From Rhizophagus clarus (Eukaryota; Glomeromycota; Glomeromycetes; Glomerales; Glomeraceae): a stretch of DNA of 64,000 nt. The translations under genes and the position numbers were made by a program. Each line of letters opens with the position of its first letter. The stretch's first letter is position 1. Positions 58,925-64,000 of the stretch are shown here, one piece after another. Where the stretch lies: NCBI GenBank assembly GCA_015698045.1, contig BLAL01000048.1, positions 310,001 to 374,000 on the forward strand, written 5' to 3'. The notes under the pieces were generated by a model that was not told where the DNA came from, made no database searches, and was given only the letters and a program-made list of their open reading frames with translations.

Positions 58925-59332
58925 GATCCATATGATTTATGCTATCATTGATACTGCTGCCTTTGGAACTACACATGAAGAATGGAATAATCAATTAAGA
59001 AAAATGGTAGAAATTTAATGAAAGTGTTTCAGATTTAATCGTGTTAATGAATCATGTTTGTCAAGATTATCGAAAGAAGAACGACAAGAAGGAAGAGAAA
59101 ACGAATTTAACAAAAGAAAAAATTAGAGGGAAATCGTTATATAGATCAAAATTTTTCGCAAAAAGTATTAGAGATAGGAACAGGGCACCTTTCTTAACCG
59201 GATGGCTTTATTGTATAGCATTAGCTATAAAATGTAAACACGTATATTGGTCATATGACCGATTTCATAAAAAAAAAAATGAATATTTTTTTGCTTTATA
59301 CTACTTTCCAATCTTTCTTACAACTGTTTAAT
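58925..59332 (+). other. Possible gene remnant, unassigned
   Basis: Three short plausible pieces in different frames: MIYAIIDTAAFGTTHEEWNN at 58933, RVNESCLSRLSKEERQEGRE near 59037 and RAPFLTGWLYCIALAIKCKH near 59180. They could be exons or debris of one gene. No family recognised. Confidence 0.3.
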
Positions 59333-60610
59333 TTTGCATTTTATTCCTGATATCAAACAGTATTCTCTGGTATTAGAGTGTAAGAGTCAACTTGTTCAAA
59401 AACGTGATAATATAACAAGTTTTAATAGACGACTGTCTTCATACAGTTATGTTTTGAATGCCCTGCTATTGTGATGAGTTTTATTTTCATTCTTATAAGA
59501 GAAAAGAATTCATGTAGACATGACTCCTTTGCTAAACTAGGGTATTTAATTGACAAAAAAAGTCCCAATCGATGTTTTAATCAATCATACAAGCACATGA
59601 TCGATCAAAAAGCAATTTATCATAATTGATCACATGCAATCAATTTCTTGATCGATTTTATAGCTCAATCTGTCAATAAAACAAAAAAAAAGGACAGTCG
59701 ACTTAGATCGATCATCGACTGGTTCTATAAAATTTATCTTAAAAATTTATTAAATTTTATTTCTAAACTTTCAAAATTAACGTTAATCTTATCAAATTTA
59801 TATAAAAGAATTACTTAATTATCATTTAAACCTGAGCCATTATTTTTAGATTGTTGAATTAACACGATAGTGTTCGAGTATTTTACATTTTTTGTTCTTG
59901 TCTGACATTTTTTTTTTTTTTTTTTTTAAAAAAAAAGATACTTTTTTTCATGTCAAATTTAACATGAAAAATATACCAATCACCTGTTCTTTAAATTAAA
60001 CATGTGATATTTATGTGAAACAAAAATGAAAATAATGTTGAATGCATATTATTTGATTAATTAGAAGTTACTATTATCTATTATTATTAGGGATAAATAT
60101 ATATATAGTTTAAATATACTGTATATATATATGTCAGATGTATATTTATTGTATCAAAATTCTTTTAAAATACATTATCTAGTATATTTTACTGAATAAA
60201 GTTTTTAATGAGTAGTCTGCAATTTTTATTAAATAAGTTATATAAATTTTCTTAATGAAAATAATATATAAACTATTTTAGTAAATTTATTTTGCTAATA
60301 ATGATAAAGGCAAACCAACTTTGATATAATTAAGTTTAAGTACTTGAAGAATTAAATTCTACAAACCAATAGCAAAAAAATTATATTTATACTTCAATAA
60401 TAAATAATTAATACATGTCACTCATGTCACTATCCAAGTTGAAGTTTATGATTTTTAAAAGATTATTATTAATACAAAATAAATCATTTTAAATATATTC
60501 TTCCATAAATTAAAATGAGCCATCGATTATACAGTGATAAGGAGATTATAATTATCTTGGAACAGCAGTTTTTTTTATGTGAATTACATGAAAAATTTCT
60601 TTTCTGAATT
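59333..60610. other. Gene-poor spacer
   Basis: Contains a patch rich in TGATCGATCA words (59560-59725), which may be a remnant of the TCAATCGG foldback family, and AT-rich sequence. No gene. Confidence 0.45.
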
Positions 60611-60615
60611 AAGAA

Positions 60616-62696
60616 TTATAGGTAAAATATACAAAATGTACTTATAAATTTCTTTAATTTGTTGTTTGATATTTTTAACGTTTTGTTCTTACAAACAAAA
60701 CACTTTTTGTTACAATTACAATCAAGATATTTTATCTTAATTTGATTAATTTTTTGACTTAAAAAAATTGGATTATAATTATTATTTCTTGATAAATATA
60801 AACTAATACATTTCGGACTTTCACTATTAGGATCAAGTTTAATATATGGTTTTTTTCCTGATGATTTAAAATTGAAAGGTAGTGACGCATATAAATTAGA
60901 ATCAGGATAATTAGAAACGATAAGTGTGCAAAAAGTAACTTTAGGTAAATCAACGTAACATTTTTTTTCTAAGCAATAAGAAAAAATATCTATTTGATGT
61001 TCATCTTCAACATTACGAAAATTATGTCCTATGACGAGAGACTTATTTAAATTGAAATTTTCTAATATAGGAATTCCAAAGAAAGGAATATTTTCTGCCA
61101 ACATTGAATCAAGTTCTCGTTGTAATTTAATACTATAAAATTTACGAGGTTCTATTTGTGGGTCATATTCATCTTTTATTATTTCAACACCAATAGTATC
61201 TGGAAGTATGAAATTAAAATTTGTGTCATATCCAATAACTATTGTCTTAATTTTCAAGTTATATTTACATGGTTTAAATTCTTTTTGGATCCCATGAATT
61301 ATAATACTTGGTTTTGCACTTTGCTCTTTGAGAATTTTACAATTAAAAAAAACTTTCTTTGAACTATCCGCACTACTTTCATAAACTGATGCAAAGACAT
61401 CACATCCAGCTTCTTCATCTTGAATTGTTTCTAAGATATTTCGTGGAAGCTCCTTTAATCCAAAAAGTCGATACCTTCTAGGTTCATTTAAATAATAATC
61501 ACAATCCTTAGTATTAGTGTGAAGAATTCTTTTTCCAACAGATTCAAAGATTTTTTTACGTAAATCATCGGATAAGAACTGAAAAATACTAATTGGATTT
61601 CTGAATTCAATACATTCCCAATTTTGATAATCTTTTAAAGATTCAATCCAAGCTCTTTCATCAAAATTTTTATCATCAGGATGCTTTCCTCCAAGTAGTC
61701 CTATATGATTGAAATTATAAAATTTCGAAATTCTTTCTGAATTATTAAAATCAATCCCTACATTGACATTTGATAATCCGACACTTATATTTGCAGAAGC
61801 ATTATTAGAGGTGTCTATTGAACTTGTTACCGACTCTTTAGCATCATCAAAATATACTCTTCCTCCTAAAATAATTTCGGTTGGGATAATTTGACCATAA
61901 TCTTCAGTAATTTTCTTGATCCTTTCTGGATTTTTACATCTCTTTCAAATTCATCAGTTAATTTTAAATTTATTTTTTCTAATTTTAACGATACTTTACT
62001 AATTTCTGTAATTTGATAAGATGACGTAATTTCTTTATTAAAACTTTTATTTTGTAAACTTCCAACTGATAATCCTAACTTTATAAAATTCACAATATTA
62101 ATTCCATCAACACTAAATAATAAATTTGTTTTCTTTAACCAATCTTCTTTTGATTCAAATTCAAGTCTATCATTTTTATAACCACTAATAATTTTATTTA
62201 ACCCGCAGTCTTTTATCGTAAATGCTTGCTTTTTAGCTATCTTAATTCTATCAAAGCTCATTATTCGCTCATAATCCAATTTGTGCTGATTACTTAAAAA
62301 TTTCCAATAAATTAGCTTTAAATATAAAATATTTTTATCATTTTCGATTTCTATAATTTCTTTTAAAAGAAATTTTTTTTCTTCCTCATAATTCAACACG
62401 CCGAATACATTGTCCGACTTTATTGAAGAAAAGAATAAAGTATCATCAATAACATTATTTTCGAGTTCTTTACGAATATCGGACAAGAAATTATCAGGGT
62501 TTAATTTCTTTATAATATAATCTTGCAATGGCGAGTTATCAATAATCTTAATAAACACAGTAATATCTTTAATTTTTTCCAAAGGTACTTCTAAAAGTTT
62601 TTTCTCTTTCGATGGTAACACGTATTTCCATAACAATATAAATATACAAAAAATAAATACAAAACAAAAGAAATTTAGTATATAACTTGAAATCAT
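60616..62696 (-). pseudogene. MACPF-like gene with N-terminal membrane anchor (cassette copy C), looks broken
   Basis: The ATG at 62696 opens a hydrophobic anchor (residues about 4-26, ILNFFCFVFIFCIFILLW), then TVFIKIIDN with KKLNPDNFLSDIRKELE, a shape reminiscent of a ubiquitin-like or PB1 fold but not proven. The middle has ESKEDWLKKTNLLFSVDGIN. About 61.9 kb carries ITEDYGQIIPTEIILGGRVY, close to the YG..h..hhLGGR signature of MACPF-like domains, then FNHIGLLGGKHPDDKNFDE. The C-terminal half includes IFQFLSDDLRKKIFESVGKR and ends in CNCNKKCFVCKNKTLKIS, a possible metal-binding cluster. The reading frame appears interrupted once, so I list it as a fossil, although otherwise well preserved. 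It is head to head with the pseudokinase at 62988. Not shown to be a toxin. Confidence 0.7.
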
Positions 62697-62987
62697 TTTT
62701 AAAAAATTTTTTTTTTCTTGGACTTTTTTAAAAGGTTTAACGGGGTTTCCGATTACTTATTATAAATATTTGTTTAACATACCACAACTTTATGATTACA
62801 CAAATATTACGAAAATGATTATTAATTAAAGATCTGTTAATCACTCTTGATTTAGTAAAAAAAGGGGCATAAAGTGTAATAAAAAATGTGTTCGTCTAAA
62901 CTTAATATAGAAAAGTATTTATCTTTTTTTTTTCATTATTCATTTAAATAAATAAAATTTCGTTGTCAATAAATTGTCTTGTTCATT
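62697..62987. promoter_or_regulatory. Head-to-head spacer of cassette C
   Basis: A 291-base spacer between two divergent ATGs. Parts recur in cassette B (48020-48100) and in the fossil cassette A (2390-2450, TTTCGATTACTTGTATAGG-like), so the promoter region was copied with the genes. A shared promoter is likely but unproven. Confidence 0.55.
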
Positions 62988-63212
62988 ATGAAATTTTTGA
63001 AAGAATTGCTTGACGAAGAGAGAAATGGAGAAGAAATCGATTGTTTTGACTTTAATGAATTTAGTAACTTAGAAAAAATTGACAGAAGATCCCATGGAAC
63101 TTTAAAAAAAGCTAATTGGGAAAATAGAAAAATTACCGTCGTATTAAGAAGTTCGAATAATTCAATGATTACTGAAAGTGGCTATAAAGAATTTATTACA
63201 AAGGTATGTATA

Positions 63213-63248
<36 letters not shown>

Positions 63249-64000
63249 TAGAAATTATTAAATATTAATTTTTCAATACAGTTAAAAGCTTTATGTAAAA
63301 TCAATTATTTATTTATAAATCGTTTCTTCGGGTTAACGAGAGGTCTGTCAATATCGTAATATAACAAATATTTGGCTGCGTCTTATATTACCTGTGATTA
63401 TTATTTACCGATTAGTTTTTAAAATAGATTCAAGTGGCGATTATTTTTTAATATCAGAATATTCTATCGAAGGAAATTTAAGAGATTATTTGAAAATAAA
63501 ATTTAATAAATTACAATGGGATGACAAATTACAAGTGGCACTCGATATCACTTGTGGATTAATGCACATACATTCCAAAAAAATAATACATGGAAATTTG
63601 GTAAATAAAATTTTTTAATTTTTAACTTTTTGTTTATTTAATGTACTAATTAATTAAACTTGGTTATTATTTAATTTTAAAGCATCCACGTAATGTATTG
63701 ATTAATAATGGCATGATAATGATGATGACGGACTTTAGATTACTCGATCAAGTGGCAGATATTATATCTGAATATACAGTTTATGTTGAACCTCAATGTC
63801 TTCGCAATCCAAGTTATAAACTGGATATGAAATCTGATATTTATAGCTTAGGCGTTCTTTTATGGGAATTGTCAAGCGGTCGACCTCCTTTTTCTGAATA
63901 CATACAAAAAGCATTTGGAATAACTCAATTAGAGTATAAACTTCTAAATGGAGAAAAGGAGAAACCAGTTATAGATACACCTTTAGAGTATCAACGACTT
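62988..64000 (+). CDS. TKL pseudokinase, 3' end outside window
   Basis: Exons 62988-63203, 63282-63342, 63428-63600 and 63683 to the window end, with exactly the exon lengths of the 50 kb gene for the first three (216, 61 and 173 bases). The start MKFLKELLDEERNGEEIDC was taken because it aligns with the 50 kb start. The glycine loop is degenerate (KIDRRSHGTLKKANW); the VAIK-type lysine is arginine here (TVVLRSS); the catalytic loop is HGNLHPRN and DFG is DFR (TDFRLLDQV). C-lobe SDIYSLGVLLWELSSGRPPF is present. It has therefore lost more of the catalytic set than the 50 kb copy. The rest of the protein lies beyond the edge. A 32-base poly-T run sits in intron 1. Confidence 0.85.

Overview
The window is very AT-rich eukaryotic DNA, almost certainly fungal and most like an arbuscular mycorrhizal fungus of the Rhizophagus type (Glomeromycotina). 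The signs are short introns (about 60-90 bases, GTA-rich donors, T-rich tract before AG), tyrosine-kinase-like (TKL) kinases with an H-x-x-N catalytic loop, TPR proteins, and a dense load of CACTA/Plavaka-like DNA transposons, LTR elements and foldback elements. No rRNA, tRNA or CRISPR array was seen. The organism is inferred from family recall, not from a search.

Layout. 1-8.3 kb: the 3' part of a spliced TPR gene, a decayed copy of a gene pair (MACPF-like gene on the minus strand, kinase-like gene on the plus strand) holding a solo LTR, a second decayed copy of the TPR gene's 3' end, and a complete seven-exon TKL kinase gene with intact catalytic motifs. 8.4-10.9 kb: foldback elements, an 11-base minisatellite, a 60-base hairpin satellite and a low-complexity block. 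11-21.8 kb: a decayed CACTA/Plavaka-type transposon region with a minus-strand transposase (12.8-19.0 kb), plus-strand accessory genes on either side, an inserted hAT-type MITE with perfect ends and 8-base duplication, and a striking array of about 16 intron-like units (15-17 kb). Related hairpin satellites lie in opposite orientation at 10.4 and 21.0 kb. 21.8-27 kb: gene-poor, with a small retroposed 3' end. 27.7-34.8 kb: a second Plavaka element with CATCGG ends, carrying a decayed transposase (itself holding a solo LTR) and a second, five-exon gene that still reads open. 35-37.4 kb: a foldback MITE and a mariner-type non-autonomous element. 37.4-47.9 kb: a MACPF-like gene split by a young Ty3/Gypsy-type element with 4-base target duplication. 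50-53.5 kb: a complete pseudokinase gene of 1082 codons. 53.5-54.9 kb: a coiled-coil protein gene with a tandemly duplicated 5' exon. 55-60.6 kb: poor in genes, with a polypyrimidine tract and a smaller intron-like array. 60.6-64 kb: a third head-to-head MACPF-like/pseudokinase pair, the kinase running off the end.

The most interesting biology is the repeated head-to-head cassette of a MACPF-like gene and a pseudokinase gene, present three times in different states of decay. The pseudokinases have lost the catalytic and metal-binding aspartate contexts (HRD to HGN, DFG to DFR), whereas the lone kinase at 5.9 kb keeps both. The pseudokinase at 50 kb also carries, in its long C-terminal half, a segment that looks like the MACPF-like region of its partner. 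The second most interesting item is the intron-like array at 15-17 kb.
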